A DNA stretch of 64,000 nucleotides from Conchocele bisecta. Its lineage: Eukaryota > Mollusca > Bivalvia > Lucinida > Thyasiridae. The stretch covers positions 11,239,805-11,303,804 of the forward strand of contig CM055266.1 in assembly GCA_029237695.1 (NCBI GenBank), written 5' to 3'. The notes under the pieces are model-generated. The model was given only the letters and a program-made list of their open reading frames with translations. It did not search any database and was not told where the DNA came from. A program made the translations under genes and the position numbers. Shown here one piece after another: positions 33,595 to 45,240 of the stretch (the stretch's first letter is position 1; each line of letters begins with the position of its first letter).

Positions 33595-34084
33595 AGCATC
33601 GATTTACATGTCCTAGAAAGGATTTTCTTGAAGTTCAGTTTTTCTGCATTGTATATCTTTCCGATGGGGAATATTATTGTTTGTGATGGAATTGGAGGAT
33701 ATTGAAAGTGACTTTTGTTGTTGTATTGTAACATTCCACACACAATTGTATTGCATAGTCTGTCCGCTATCTATTGTGTCGATCTGAGGAATAATACCAG
33801 TAGTCTTATCATGTTAAAAGATACTGGCTCTCAGATGTGCGATGACAGTCATTAAAGAAATTAATTAAACACTATTTAATTGTATATTTGTATTGTATTC
33901 TTGAATCATACGATGTTTGATAAATGGCCTGTCAAAATCTTAGTTTGCTGCTACAGGGGCGTTGAAACAGGTCCGGCAGGTCCAGCGACTGTGGGATCAA
34001 TAATTTTAACATATTTATGTAATTCATGTATAAGAAAACGGAATGTAAATATTTTTCTGCAATTTTTTTCATTTCTCATCAAAA

Positions 34085-34157
34085 GTGTATGTTGTTACCA
34101 CTCAGTTGAACCGTCTCGGCGAGACGGTTCAACTGAGTGGTAACAACATACACTTTG
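34085..34157. repeat. Hairpin repeat, TTGAACCGTCTC core, copy 3
   Basis: Perfect arms as in copy 2; followed by 'cacccagtagattcgccgga', the inverse of the flank at 31970-32000. Confidence 0.85.
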
Positions 34158-34734
34158 GGTGGATACCGGGGGCACCCAGTAGATTCGCCGGACCAATCTT
34201 ATGATGCTTCCGGCACCCCTGTGGTATAATGTTTATAATATCAGTGCGGTGAACACTTGTATCCTTAGTAATGATGAAATAAAGTTGACATAAAGTTGAC
34301 ATATGTCGTTTGCAGGTACACGTAACTAAGCAAACACACACATCTAACGTAAATAGTTGAGACATTATCTGAGACACGGTCCCTTTAAATAATACTGACC
34401 CAATTAGGAACACGTTCACCAGTTTTTCATCTATGACTTCTACTATATCTAGTACACGTGTTCAGCTATGTAATTAAGTAGCATTGTTTGCTGCTGTTGC
34501 TTGTTCACTATTTGTACGGACAATACAATTTCTGGTTTTGTGTCTATATCTGGCATTTTTTCCTTGTTAAATGCTGGAGACTACATACATGCGAAGACAA
34601 ATCATTAGCCAATTACTTGTTTTAATAAAATGTTATTCCAGATGTGTGATTGTATACTTTAAATATAGCCCAAGGTCTGTTGCATTTGGTCATATAAATG
34701 CAGTCCATAACGTGAAGACCAGATATTGAATACT
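34158..34734. other. Intronic stretch without gene
   Basis: No open frame or repeat family beyond the flank noted above. Confidence 0.4.
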
Positions 34735-35311
34735 ACCGTCTGTTCCACGTTTTTCTGCCGACAAACATTTGGCTATTAAACATATTAAATCTAAAAAATA
34801 TTTATTTAATGTAAGTACTTTTTCATCAATAACAAAAAAGTCGCCCTCCCCAAAAAGAATTGTTTGATGAAATTCCATCAAATATTGATTTTATAGCGAA
34901 AAAACGATTTTCCTATGAGAATTTAACATGGAAGGAAAAGAGGAGGAAGCACTGGGGCAGGAGTCAAAAAAAGAAACATTTTGGAATTTGCATTTCTCCG
35001 AAACCTGGCTAGATAGCTTAATTGGAAATGATGTAACTAAGAAAACAAGTTAGATTTTGAAAATCGGTCCACAAATAAAAAAAATATTAAAATCAAATCT
35101 ATTTTTAGCCCCCATGTTAAATTCCCACACAGGAAAAAATATTTTTTTCTCAATAAAATCAATATTTGATGGAATTTCATCAAATAATTTTTTGGGTAGG
35201 GTGACTTTTGTTATTGATAAAAAAGTACTTACTTTTAAATATTTTTTAGATTTAATGTGTTTAATAGCCACAAGTTTGTCGGCAGCAAAACGTGGAACAG
35301 ACAGTAGGTTG
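34735..35311. mobile_element. Long inverted-repeat element CTRCYGTCTGTTCCACG
   Basis: The left end 'gtctgttccacgtttt' is mirrored by 'aaacgtggaacagac'. Inner arms 'gtaagtactttttcatcaat' and 'attgataaaaaagtacttac' mirror as well. About 577 bp with arms of roughly 250 bp. There is no coding potential beyond chance frames. Confidence 0.8.
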
Positions 35312-35513
35312 ATGCTAGGATTGTGAAGCTAGTAGCCAACTTGAACGGTCGGCGTGAAGAAAAGGACACTACTTTATTACACAACACGGTGTAATAAATA
35401 TTGTAATAAATTAGTGCAATAAATATGCAAATGAGGCCGCATCACGAAAATCGGTGTATTTCTACTCGTATACACATCAATTATGTAAACAAATATATCC
35501 GCCCTCGCACCAT

Positions 35514-35744
35514 TTAACCCTTAGACCGCACTCACAACAATTGTCGTCTGCTGTTGCTTTGATATCTTGACTTAAAAACATGGTTTGACAGCACTTAGAA
35601 TCATGGAAATGATTCTGAAGTGCTGTCAAAGCATGTTGTAAATTATTCTAAAGTGCTGTCAAAGCACGTTTTTGATGATAAAAATGGAAACTAGAAAATA
35701 AACAGCAGACAACAAAAAATTTAAGATAGCGGTCTAAGGGTTAA
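35514..35744 (+). mobile_element. TTAACCCTTAGACCGC hairpin MITE, copy 3
   Basis: TTAA to TTAA; the apex of the main hairpin is shortened (AGAATCATGG..). The second stem 'aattattctaaagtgctgtc' is present. Confidence 0.85.
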
Positions 35745-36466
35745 GACGACTGTACCCATGTGTGGTTTTCCCACAAATACTTATTTAACTGCTTAAATGA
35801 AACACCTAGCATAATGATCAACAGGTGTTTCAAATAAACTGTTGCCTTCCTGTCGTGGCGACATATTTATTCCGCACATCAGGTATCCAGACGACCATTG
35901 TTGCCGTGCACATCCTGTCATACCTATTGTCTATATATTAATCAAGTTGTTTAGAAATTTCTCACAGGTTAAATGTGTATCAAGATCGATGCTGTTGTTA
36001 AACATATACAGTATGCATGCACTTTACAAACGGATGTCGGGAAGTGTCGGCAATCGACTGGGCAAAACAATTTGATCATGCACAGTTTTGCTGTACATTT
36101 TAATATTGTTTACGTCTATTAAGCACGATTATAAATATCAGTAAGTCATTTTAGATTTATATTATTATAAATTGCAGTGTTTTCCAGTTAATTGAAATCG
36201 GTATTAAACTGTTTGAAAGTGAACAGACACGGAAACTTACTTTGCTCGCCGATGTATTCAAAATCAAACGGTGCGCTACCTTGTCAGTTTTCTCCTAGAG
36301 GCTATGTACACCATGCTGGGTAATCAGCACAGTTTCAATACAGGATTCTGTGCTTATATAATAATAGAATCTAGCATTCGTGATGATTTAATATGATATG
36401 AAAAGTAAACACGTTTAAAATTTAATAAATTTCAAGCGGAGTTTCTTACGAAATCAGTAAACCAGT
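35745..36466. other. Intronic stretch without gene
   Basis: An open frame at 35842-36075 (77 residues) has no domain, acceptor or finger motif. Confidence 0.4.
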
Positions 36467-36656
36467 TTAACACTCGGAATGTGGGAACCGAAAATAGTTT
36501 TCTACTGTTAATTCATATTTTGTCTTTTCTCTCAGTAAAAACATGGTTTGGCAGCATTTTAGAATCATTTCCATTGAACCAAGTTTTTGATGAGAAAAAT
36601 GGAAAATAAAAAATATTCAGCAGACACACAATTTAATTCAGCATTGTAAAGGTTAA
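36467..36656 (-). mobile_element. TTAACCC hairpin MITE, 57774-type, partial
   Basis: TTAA to TTAA; 'tgggaaccgaaaatagt' at the left matches the inverted right end of 57774-57988. One hairpin arm is deleted. Confidence 0.7.
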
Positions 36657-36708
36657 TAAATATCACATTAAATCATCACTCCGCTTGTAAGCTAATCTAT
36701 ATGTAATA

Positions 36709-37106
36709 CAGGGCTCCAGATAAGCTGCTTTTTTGCTTAAATACCCAATTAAAATTGCCAAAAAAAAAAAAATTGAAATCAGCGAGTATCAAAAAGCAAT
36801 ACAAATTTTGTGGTACGTTTATCATGCTGCAGAAAACAATAAACAGACCACAAATATAGCATATTTTTCTTATTTTCGATGAAAACACATCTTGGTATTT
36901 CATTAGAATTGTCTCCAAGGAGACAATTCTAATGAAATGCCAAGACCTGTTTTCATTTCGAAGCAAACTATTCAATAATTGCTGTCTGTTGATTTGTAAT
37001 CAGTAGTGTGATTTTATTTTACCCAATCAAAATTTTGAAATACCCAATTGCTTCAGAAATGAGTGAGTGACAATACTCAATTACTAATTCCTTATCTGGA
37101 GCCCTG
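36709..37106 (-). mobile_element. CAGGGCTCCAGATAAG MITE, copy 6 (inverted)
   Basis: Complete copy with hairpin; flanked by 5 bp taata (36704-36708, 37107-37111). Confidence 0.85.
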
Positions 37107-37344
37107 TAATAGTTATAGTTGACAGATTCCTGTGGTGGGGGCGGGTCTGCCTAAATGTCATAATGGAGACAGTGGGCCTGGTGTAGAAATGAAATGACTT
37201 GCAACGATAGCTAACTTACTTCTGTGCTTCTATGTGATAGCAAGGCAGTGATATGTCCGTGAAACATTAAACGATGATTCAAGAGATTTATGGTACTCGC
37301 CAACACAACCACCATGAAAATACACTTTGCATGTGTGGTTTTAT

Positions 37345-37690
37345 TATGCCCCCTATGCCATAGCAGGGTGGGGGCATATTGCGTTGCTCTGGTTCCGTAC
37401 GTCCGCCCGTACACCCGTCCGTCTGTGTACATTTACGTCAAAAGTTTGTAAGAATTTCTCCAACATGTGATACCTTCAATATTACGCGAAGGATTGCTTC
37501 GATACTTGAATTACCTGAATATTTGTCAGACACTCGCGCCACCATTATCATGACCTTGATCTTTGCCACCTTCGAAATGTCGCTGAAACTCTTGGCCATT
37601 TCGTTATGTGGTTTTTCCTCGTTTCTTATGGCCTAGTATGCAAAGGGGCAGACCCATGTTTTACAAACATATCTAGTTGTCACCGGTTCT
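37345..37690. repeat. GTCCG-type dispersed repeat
   Basis: 'gtccgcccgtacacccgtcc' followed by 'gtcaaaagtttgtaagaa' and 'tatcatgaccttgatctt'-like units related to 29820-30380. Confidence 0.5.
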
Positions 37691-37949
37691 ACCAGTATTT
37701 CTAGTTGTCAACAGTTTTACCAGTATTTCTCGTGTCGATGGCACAAATGCCTCCTAGCACCGTCTTCAGCGTGTATGATTCGTTGTAATACCCAAACACT
37801 CGCATTTGACCGTGATATATCCTCATGATGGGTTTAAGACACGGCCTGCAAATATATAGCACAACATCAAACAGTTGGATTGACTGACTTTGGAGTTACA
37901 TTATTCTGAACAGAATTATCAAATAGATGCATTATCTAATAGTTTATTT

Positions 37950-38063
37950 TATCCCGTCAACACAGTGCGTATGTGCCGTGAAACACGGTGCCATGAAACA
38001 TTTTTGATATCCAGTCAATACAATTTTTGCATTTTACAGCCATTTGTAGGTGTTAACGGGATA
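37950..38063. repeat. TIR MITE, TATCCCGTCAACAC family, copy 2
   Basis: The left end ATCCCGTCAACACAGTGCGT and right end 'ggtgttaacgggata' match the element at 872-1029; about 45 bp of the middle is missing. Confidence 0.7.
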
Positions 38064-38197
38064 AATAGAATAGTAGGTTAGTGCCGTGAATGGCAGAGTC
38101 TCGCCCATCCCATTTCCTGAGCCTTGCCAGATATTTTTTCCCATTCACGGCACTAACCTACTATTCTCTTATCTATTTTCCTTATTTCTGAACCAAA

Positions 38198-38273
38198 GCA
38201 TATGTTGTGACCACTCATTTGAACCGTCTCAGCGAGACGGTTCAAATGAGTGGTCACAACATATACTTCTGAT
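38198..38273. repeat. Hairpin repeat, TTTGAACCGTCTC core, copy 4
   Basis: Perfect arms 'catatgttgtgaccactcat' plus 'ttgaaccgtctc', embedded in duplicated 'attcacggcactaacctact' flanks (38145 and 38315). Confidence 0.85.
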
Positions 38274-38739
38274 GAGAAATAAAGAAATTCTTGAGCCTTG
38301 CCGGATATTTTTTCCCATTCACGGCACTAACCTACTATTCTCTATATCACAAACCTGTTTTCCTGTGTCACTGGCTAAGAATGAAACCAATGACTTGGTG
38401 ACCAATGACATATCACTACTACCAGAAAATGTGCGTGTCAAAATTAGGTCTCTATTAAAATCGGCTTCATCTCGCTGTCCCACACGATGTTTGCAGGTTA
38501 ACTCATTCAGGCGAAATCTCGTGAAATGACAGATCAATTTTATTAACTTTGTGGAACTGATCCAGGCTCTTTTATCATATTTGTGAAACAGTTTGCCCTG
38601 TGGTTGAAGCTCGCTTGTCTAATTTAAATCAAATAGTATGTTCGTGTAGAAGCAGTACTGTCTGATGCCAAATAATAATGGGCGATAACTCGATTGATGA
38701 TTGGTATGCCAGGTAATACATTCATTAATTTATTTTCAG

Positions 38740-39101
38740 GTCCATCTGTTACTACCAAGAATGCCAGGTCGGCGTACTTACATTCAGGCGAGCTGTGTAC
38801 AGAGTTGGAGCAAATGTCCAGTTTACTGCATTTACCTTCGTCTGCGAAATCAACGGACATGGCCGAAGTTGATGGACAACATCTATCATTGATGGACACA
38901 CCCGCTGTAGATTCATCCGGTGCTTGTAATCACTGGTGTGATGTCTGTGGCAAGCCGTTCCAGTTCCGGTCCCGATTATTGTCCCATTACAGATCACACT
39001 CTGGTGACAAGCCGCATAAATGCCCATACTGTGACTTCCGATGCAGCCGCAAAGATAACTTGAAATTGCATATTCTTACTCATTTACATGTTTCACGTTA
39101 A
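38740..39101 (+). CDS. ZE8: alternative 3'-terminal exon, two C2H2 zinc fingers
   Basis: The acceptor 'ttaatttattttcag' joins in phase 1; 120 residues, the longest of the array. A 66-residue linker with leucine-rich and acidic stretches precedes finger 1 (C67-H87, helix FRSRLLS). Spacer SGDKPHK, then finger 2 (C95-H115, helix RKDNLKL), close to ZE7 finger 2 including the FRCSRKDNLK core, and a five-residue tail. AATAAA at 39268-39273, about 170 bp after the stop, is a good candidate polyA signal. ATG 38694 is intronic. Confidence 0.9.
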
Positions 39102-39149
39102 AACGCCTGCTCATTAGCATGGAATCACATGTAATTTGGGGTCATAGAG

Positions 39150-39235
39150 AGATGGGCCGTGGCCTAGGTGATATGACGTTGGACTTTGGAGGTTGTGAGT
39201 TTGATCATGATCATAGGTGTGAACAATGATTGTCA
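39150..39235 (+). mobile_element. tRNA-derived SINE head, partial
   Basis: 'gatgggccgtggcctaggtg' and 'ggaggttgtgagtttgatca' correspond to the A-box and B-box regions of the SINEs at 7853 and 19914. Confidence 0.6.
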
Positions 39236-39429
39236 AAGCATGTTGTAAATTATTCTAAAGTTTTAAAAATAAATGTACCAACTTCCGTTAGTGTGCCGGT
39301 GTATTTCTTTGACCTGCGATGTTTTCCTATCGTTGGTTACTGGTTGTCATATTTCTTCAGTAGATTTTAAGGACTATTTAGTATTTTGTTCATGCTCACT
39401 GCAAGTAATTGAAAATAACACAAAGAGGT

Positions 39430-39636
39430 TTAACTCTTTGCATGCTAGCGATGAGTATGTTTCTTATTTCTCTCTGTAAATATGTCTTGCAATTTCATTA
39501 GAATTGAGTCCAGTGGACTCAATTCTAATGAAATTCCAAGACATATTCATGATATTTATAGGGATAAATAAAAGAAAATACAGTGAATTTTTTAACTATT
39601 TATAGCCTCCAAATTTACCAGCATGCAAAGAGTTAA
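39430..39636 (+). mobile_element. TTAACTCTTTGCATGC hairpin MITE, copy 3
   Basis: TTAA to TTAA; hairpin TTAGAATTGAGTCC/GGACTCAATTCTAA. The left subterminal region is about 30 bp shorter than in copies 1 and 2. Confidence 0.85.
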
Positions 39637-40796
39637 AGGCGAACTAAGTTAAACTATCCTATAGTTTGTAAACTGATAGTAAACAACAGTACAAACCAAA
39701 TGCAAATGCAAATAAAAGATCCCACCCATGTATTATAGACAAAAATGTTATGCATTGTTTCGTATTTGCACATTTTATGATGCTCGTACAAACTGACTGT
39801 GGCACCGGTTAAACATGAATCTGACCTCCGCATTTGAAAATGAAAGTGAAGGTATATACCAGAATCAATACGTTAATGCAGTCCCCTATCTCTGCGTGAT
39901 CTTTCATATAAGAATAGAAAAAACTAGATTCCCAAAAGGAGATGCATGAACCAACGCAAAGAAAAAATAATATTCACTTCATGATATAAACACGACGCAT
40001 GCACAGCGACAGTGGATGATACTTCAACGCGGCACATGTATACACTTCACGACCAGTGGTATGTGGTTCCAAAAGGAATGCAACAGAACGTGACATATAT
40101 ATAATAAAACGAACGCAACAAAAATACCACGATTATTCCCAATGAACTAATGAGAAAATAGCAGTCAGAGCAGGAAACGTACGTGTACAATTTACGAAAA
40201 CGTGACAGAAAGGGTGCCATCTGGAATGGCCATTGCGCGCACAATTGTCCACGATTTAACCTAGTTAGCGCAGGGCCGCAAACCTCTCGGTTTCTTCACC
40301 ATCATGCCTCAAAAGGAATGAAACATACTAAGCCAGAAAACAATTGATTATTGGACGACAAAAAACACCCCCACAATATACATGAAATAAATACAATATT
40401 TTAGAAAGAAGAAAATATTGCGATATGAAACTCGAGCCAAAGACATGAAACCGATACCCATCTATAATCAATAATGATCTTGTAATTAGCTGTTTCCAGT
40501 CTATGTAGCCGCCACATAATTATGACTTGCCACAGCTGAGCATCGTCTTTTAACAACACTTGTTTAATATCCAGGAAATGGAAATTATGTAAGTGAAATT
40601 GACAAAATTCATTGTGAAACTTTACTCTGATTGCGTTAGTTTTGTTTCTATATTTTAGGAAGGTGCAGCACACACACATGTTGCATAAATACATTACTAT
40701 ATTATAACTGCTCGTTTACAGTTGTTTTCATTGGATGTGTTGAAGGTCAAATTGTCGCGCCCTGGACAAGTGCTGAGGTCGTGGATTTAATCCCTG
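39637..40796. other. Intronic stretch without gene
   Basis: AT-rich; short frames on both strands without domain or splice support. Confidence 0.4.
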
Positions 40797-41099
40797 TAGC
40801 CGATTTCACCAACATTGCAATGTATACTTTTTTAGCAAAGTATACATTGAGGGAGTAATCATTTATTTTTCCTGAAATGCATTATTTCATATAGAACTAA
40901 TGACTGCATATATTTGATGATTAAAAGTATGCAGAATTATTATACTGAATTTATTACATTATCACAGCCAAAATGGCTGTGATAATGTAATAAATTCAGT
41001 ATAATAAAAATTAATAAATTTATCCTAAAATTAAAAATTTCTCCCTCAAAGTATACTTTGCTAGAAAAGTATACTTTGCAATGTTGGTGAAATAGGCTA
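40797..41099 (-). mobile_element. GTAGCCGATTTCACC MITE, copy 6
   Basis: Complete, inverted relative to copies 1-5, with a perfect central palindrome 'attatcacagccaaaatggc'. It ends 96 bp before the ZE9 exon, occupying most of the sequence upstream of that acceptor. Confidence 0.85.
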
Positions 41100-41195
41100 C
41101 AGATCTCGTGAACATTTATATGAGACACAAAACCAATGTCACGATCTCTATAATGACCTTAATGGTATGTGACTTTTTCACTGTTTTTGTTTCAG

Positions 41196-41422
41196 GAACC
41201 GATTCAGTGTCAATGCCGTTCGCGCCGGTACTACATCACCCACAGTTCAGCTGTGACGTGTGTGGCTTGTTGTGTTCGTTCAAGTCCGGCTTTGAGAAAC
41301 ACCTCATGACTCACACGGGCGAGAAACCGTACGCATGCTGGATGTGCGACTTCCGGACGGCTAGAAACGGCAATCTCAAGCGACACATGTTCATGTGTCA
41401 CGTACATAAGACGAGTCCATAA
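41196..41422 (+). CDS. ZE9: alternative 3'-terminal exon, two C2H2 zinc fingers
   Basis: The acceptor 'ctttttcactgtttttgtttcag' region joins in phase 1; 75 residues, one of the shortest exons. A 19-residue linker leads to finger 1 (C20-H40, helix FKSGFEK). Finger 1 has two core changes: Cys for the aromatic (LLCSF) and Phe for the helix Leu. The canonical TGEKPYA spacer precedes finger 2 (C48-H69, HxxxxH, helix RNGNLKR), whose core Phe is Thr (FRTAR). A six-residue tail follows. AATAAA lies at 41729-41734. Core substitutions suggest relaxed folding constraint, but all zinc ligands are intact. Confidence 0.88.
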
Positions 41423-42249
41423 TATTCATGACGGGTTCAGATCACAGTGAAGAGATCTATGATAACCAAAGAAACCGATCACCCGTCAAATGCAAGTTCG
41501 GGTTTATTGCACATGTTCATTTGTGACACGGATTGTTCTTGGCATCGTTGCGATCAATAACTCAAATGTCTCGGACACGGACTTAACTGAAACTCGATGC
41601 AAACAAGATAGTATTGCCACATAAAACTGATATCAAATGGTGTTGGTTTGGTTCATGCGATATATTGCTAAGCGACTTGTACCCTTCTCATTCTGCATAT
41701 TTACACTATATTTGACAGCCATTGCACAAATAAAAATGATACAATAATCATGATACCAGTATCTGTTCTTGTGTGCCACCATAGTAAAGTTATTACGAGT
41801 AATTATATATATATATATAATGTCTTATATGACACACAGACTATATAAATGTGGTTGCTGCATCGTATTACATATGATTGACATTTACTATATGTTTTTG
41901 TCAGTGGTTGGAAGTAGGAAGGGCAGTTCAGAGGGACTAGCCCATAGATTTTAAGCACATGATATTTGAAAGTACAAAACCCGTCCAGAGAGTCATGACA
42001 ATCCATATACACTACTATAAGTATACCAACCTGACATGGCGTTGTTTACATGCTTTGTTTATATAAACATTGGTGTATAAATAAACAAGGAATTCCTGTA
42101 GGTATTTCCTTGTTTATTATGGCGCGTCGTTATAGTCATGATCGTTATATTGCGATTGACAAAACAGTTTCTCCTACTGGAGCAGTGGGTAAACTGGCGG
42201 CCAACGCTGGCACTTGATTTTAATTTTGGACTGCATGTGTTCGATCCTC
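41423..42249. other. ZE9 3' flank
   Basis: Includes the candidate polyA signal at 41729 and an (AT)n run near 41805. No gene. Confidence 0.4.
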
Positions 42250-42640
42250 ACTTTGGCCATTATATATATATATTTTTTCGAAGAAACGGGTGGCATATAG
42301 TGTTTGGACCGTCCATCTGTCCGTCCGAACTTACATTTCGGACCTTAGGGGGTACTTGCTATATAAAAGATCAAAGGAAATACCCCGTAAGACACAATAG
42401 GCTTACGGGGTACGGAATGAATTCCATTGTCTTCTATTGTCTTAGGCCACGCCCTCTACCCCATAAGTACCCTAATGTGTGCCCGGACAGACAGATGTCC
42501 GTCTGTCTGTCTGTCCGTCCGTCACACTTTTCGGTTAACCACTTTGTTAGTTTCTCAAATATGCTGCAGGTGGCATCCGCGTTCGACAGACGCATTTCTA
42601 GTTTTTTTTTAATATTGTTTTTGTTTTCTTTTTCTTTTTA
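42250..42640. repeat. GTCCGTC-type dispersed repeat
   Basis: 'catctgtccgtccgaactta' and a 'tctgtctgtctgtccgtccg' run at 42502-42525; a 'taccccgtaag'/'cttacggggta' inverted pair lies at 42380-42415. Confidence 0.55.
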
Positions 42641-43273
42641 ATGCATCTTTATTACATGTAACAACAATTGACATGGTAATTATGAACCACATGAATCCAC
42701 GTTTATTTATTTATTTGTTTATTATCTGAAATGAGAGGTTTATTTTTCGACATGGTGTTCTCCGTAACATATTTGCATTTGTAGTGAGTTGAGGTGGACT
42801 TTCACAATAACACACAAATGTGCAGAATGCATTTCACAATGATTAGGTTCAAAGTGAAGTGTTTTATAATGTGTAAAAGTAAATGCACGACTGTTTCGGG
42901 ATGTGTGCGTTACCTCTGGCGCCAAAATAGTAAAAGTGAGAGAAAAGTGTATGCCTTTGGCATGATTCGATCACCAAACAGCAGATCTACCCACTAGAGC
43001 ACTAAACGATGTTACTATTATTAGCAATTCTATCAAATGTTAATGTGTTTGCGCTGGTATACAAATACCATGTCTACAACATATGACGTAAACTATTTAA
43101 AAATAGCATGTGTTTACAATAATATTTACAATAATAATGCGCCAGCTCAAAGCGGTACACCTCTACATGCAGCAGAAAAATATTCATTGCAAGTGCTGTT
43201 TTATTGCACTTTTGAATTTGTGTCTGACAACCGGTTTTGTTTGTTCTAGATACAAACTTCTCATAATACCTGC

Positions 43274-43504
43274 TTAACCCTTAGACCGCTGTCGTCTGCT
43301 GTTTATTTTCTATTTTCCATCTATATCATCAAAAACATCACAGCTTTTTAGAATAATTTACAACATGCTTTGACAGCACTTCAGAATCATTTCCATTGGA
43401 AATGATTCTGAAGTGCTGTCAAATCATGTTTTTATTGAGAAATAAGGCAAGATATAAAAGCAACAGCAGACGACAATTGTTGTGAGTAGCGGTCTAATGG
43501 TTAA
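43274..43504 (-). mobile_element. TTAACCCTTAGACCGC hairpin MITE, copy 4
   Basis: TTAA to TTAA with a perfect hairpin 'cacttcagaatcatttcc' and mirror. Confidence 0.85.
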
Positions 43505-43730
43505 CTGGCATTGTGAAAGTAATTGATTGATATTTGCGACCATGGTTAGTTTTATCACTTCCAGTTCATAATGATACAAACAAACCTATGCATGTATTTA
43601 CGTCCAGTGTTCTCCAGCCAGCTTTGCTTAATATGTAATTTATTATGTGTATACGGCCTTAAATGACCTTAGCTGTTTATTATAGATAGGCCGTTACGCA
43701 CCAAATTTGTTATAATTTATTGATAGTTTA

Positions 43731-44012
43731 TACATCCCTTCCTCTAATGGTTCTCTATCATGCACTGCCAAATCCATGACCCTTGGAACCCCGCCAACCC
43801 CAAGGTCAAGGTCAAAATCTTAGCGCTTTCACAAACTTAACATTGGGGAAATATCTTTGAATTTGTTTCCTTTCACCGCTCTTGTTATTTTACATATCCC
43901 TTTCGCTAATGGTTATCTATCATGTACTGCCAAATCCATGACCCTTGGAACCCCAACCACGCTAACCCCAAGGTCAAGGTCACAATCTTAGCGCTTTCAC
44001 AGACTTAACATT
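43731..44012. repeat. Direct duplication of about 120 bp
   Basis: 'caaatccatgacccttggaa' and 'aacccc..aaggtcaaggtca' through 'cttagcgctttcaca' occur at 43731-43853 and again at 43892-44012. Confidence 0.75.
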
Positions 44013-44235
44013 TCGCACAGCTTCTTGATATTCGGTAAACTAAAGCACCACCAGGCGTGCTTCGTTGTCTTCTGACAACTCCTGTTTTTGTGTGTTATTT
44101 AACTATGCCCATGTCATTGGATTTTGATACTGTTGATATTGTTGTATATTACTATTGGTATAGTTGTATGCTGATGATTATGCGCTTATAACATAGTTTC
44201 GGTACTGCTTTAGTGTTGCACTTTTTACATTCCAG

Positions 44236-44462
44236 ACCCTGCGTTCAGTTCCCCTCCAGACTACGGACATGGACAGGGCGTCACGGCCCCGGGCCAGGAG
44301 AACCAGTGTCGGGTGTGCGGGCGCTGCTTCACTCGGCCCTCTCACCTGCGCATCCACTACCGCATACACAGCGGTGACAGGCCTTATGTGTGCAGTTGGT
44401 GTGGCACCTCATTTGCGCAGAAGAACAATCTCAAAAGTCACATGTTTTCGAAACATAGATGA
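44236..44462 (+). CDS. ZE10: alternative 3'-terminal exon, two C2H2 zinc fingers (no in-frame ATG)
   Basis: Found by reading from the acceptor 'tgcactttttacattccag' in array phase. The frame gives 75 residues starting (with an upstream G) DPAFSSPPDYG. A 24-residue glycine- and proline-rich linker leads to finger 1 (C25-H45, helix RPSHLRI). Spacer SGDRPYV, finger 2 (C53-H74, HxxxxH, helix QKNNLKS), one further residue, then TGA. No ATG occurs early in this frame, so it can only be read after splicing, which supports the alternative-exon model. The DNA is more GC-rich than its surroundings, as in ZE14. Finger 1 shares the helix start RPSHL with ZE14. Confidence 0.9.
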
Positions 44463-44591
44463 AACGAGCCGCTGACTGACAAATAGAGATACATAGAGAT
44501 TCAGTAGTGATACATTAATTCCACGGATAAAACATGGTTATTACTTATAGTCTGTTTCTTGGAACGTTTAGAGCTTTGCAATGCTAGACTC

Positions 44592-44971
44592 TTAACCCTT
44601 ACACACAGGGATTCCGCTGGCGATCGCCACTTTCGCAATTGGCGATAAAAATAAACAATTGGCGATAAAAAAAAAGAGAAATTTTGAAGTGGCGATTTTT
44701 TTATTTTCCCCAGCGGAATCCCTGACACCGCTATCTTATTTTGTTTGTCATCTGCTGTTTATTTTCTATTTTCTATTTTTCATTTTTATCATCAAAAACA
44801 TGCTTTGACAGCACTTTAGAATAATTTACAAATGCTTTGACAGCACTTCAGAATCATTTCCATTGGAAATGATTCTGAAGTGCTGTCAAACCATGTTTTT
44901 ATTGAGAAATAAGGCAAGATATAAAAGCAACAGCAGACGACAATTGTTGTGAGTAGCGGTCTAAGGGTTAA
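44592..44971 (-). mobile_element. TTAACCCTTAGACCGC hairpin MITE, copy 5, with nested MITE
   Basis: TTAA 44592-44595 to TTAA 44968-44971, with a hairpin as in copy 4. Only 10 bases into its left end a CAGGGATTCCGCTGG element has inserted. Confidence 0.85.
44606..44724. mobile_element. CAGGGATTCCGCTGG MITE, copy 2 (nested)
   Basis: CAGGGATTCCGCTGG to CCAGCGGAATCCCTG, with internal 'caattggcgataaaa' repeats. Flanks acaca/acacc suggest a 5 bp duplication with one change. Confidence 0.85.
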
Positions 44972-45240
44972 CATTGTAAATATGGACAAGGCTCTACACT
45001 TTAAAGCTTACTGCGCCGGCTTGAAATGACCTTAGCTGTTGACAGACCGTTAAATACCAATCAATCGATCAATTAATGTTCGTTTACTGAATAGTAACGG
45101 AGCATTTGTTTGAATAGCAGATACAATTGTTGCACATGTCGTAGATGTCGAGTTTTCTCAGCCGGGAGTCAACATGTGACTTCAATGTAGTTTGGACAGA
45201 CAGTGCAGTCTGATAAAACGTGAAACAACTAAAGAATATA

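Noticed and set aside
42138..42641. 167-residue plus-strand frame
   Set aside because: It runs through a GTCCGTC-rich dispersed repeat including a CTGT microsatellite; no domain.
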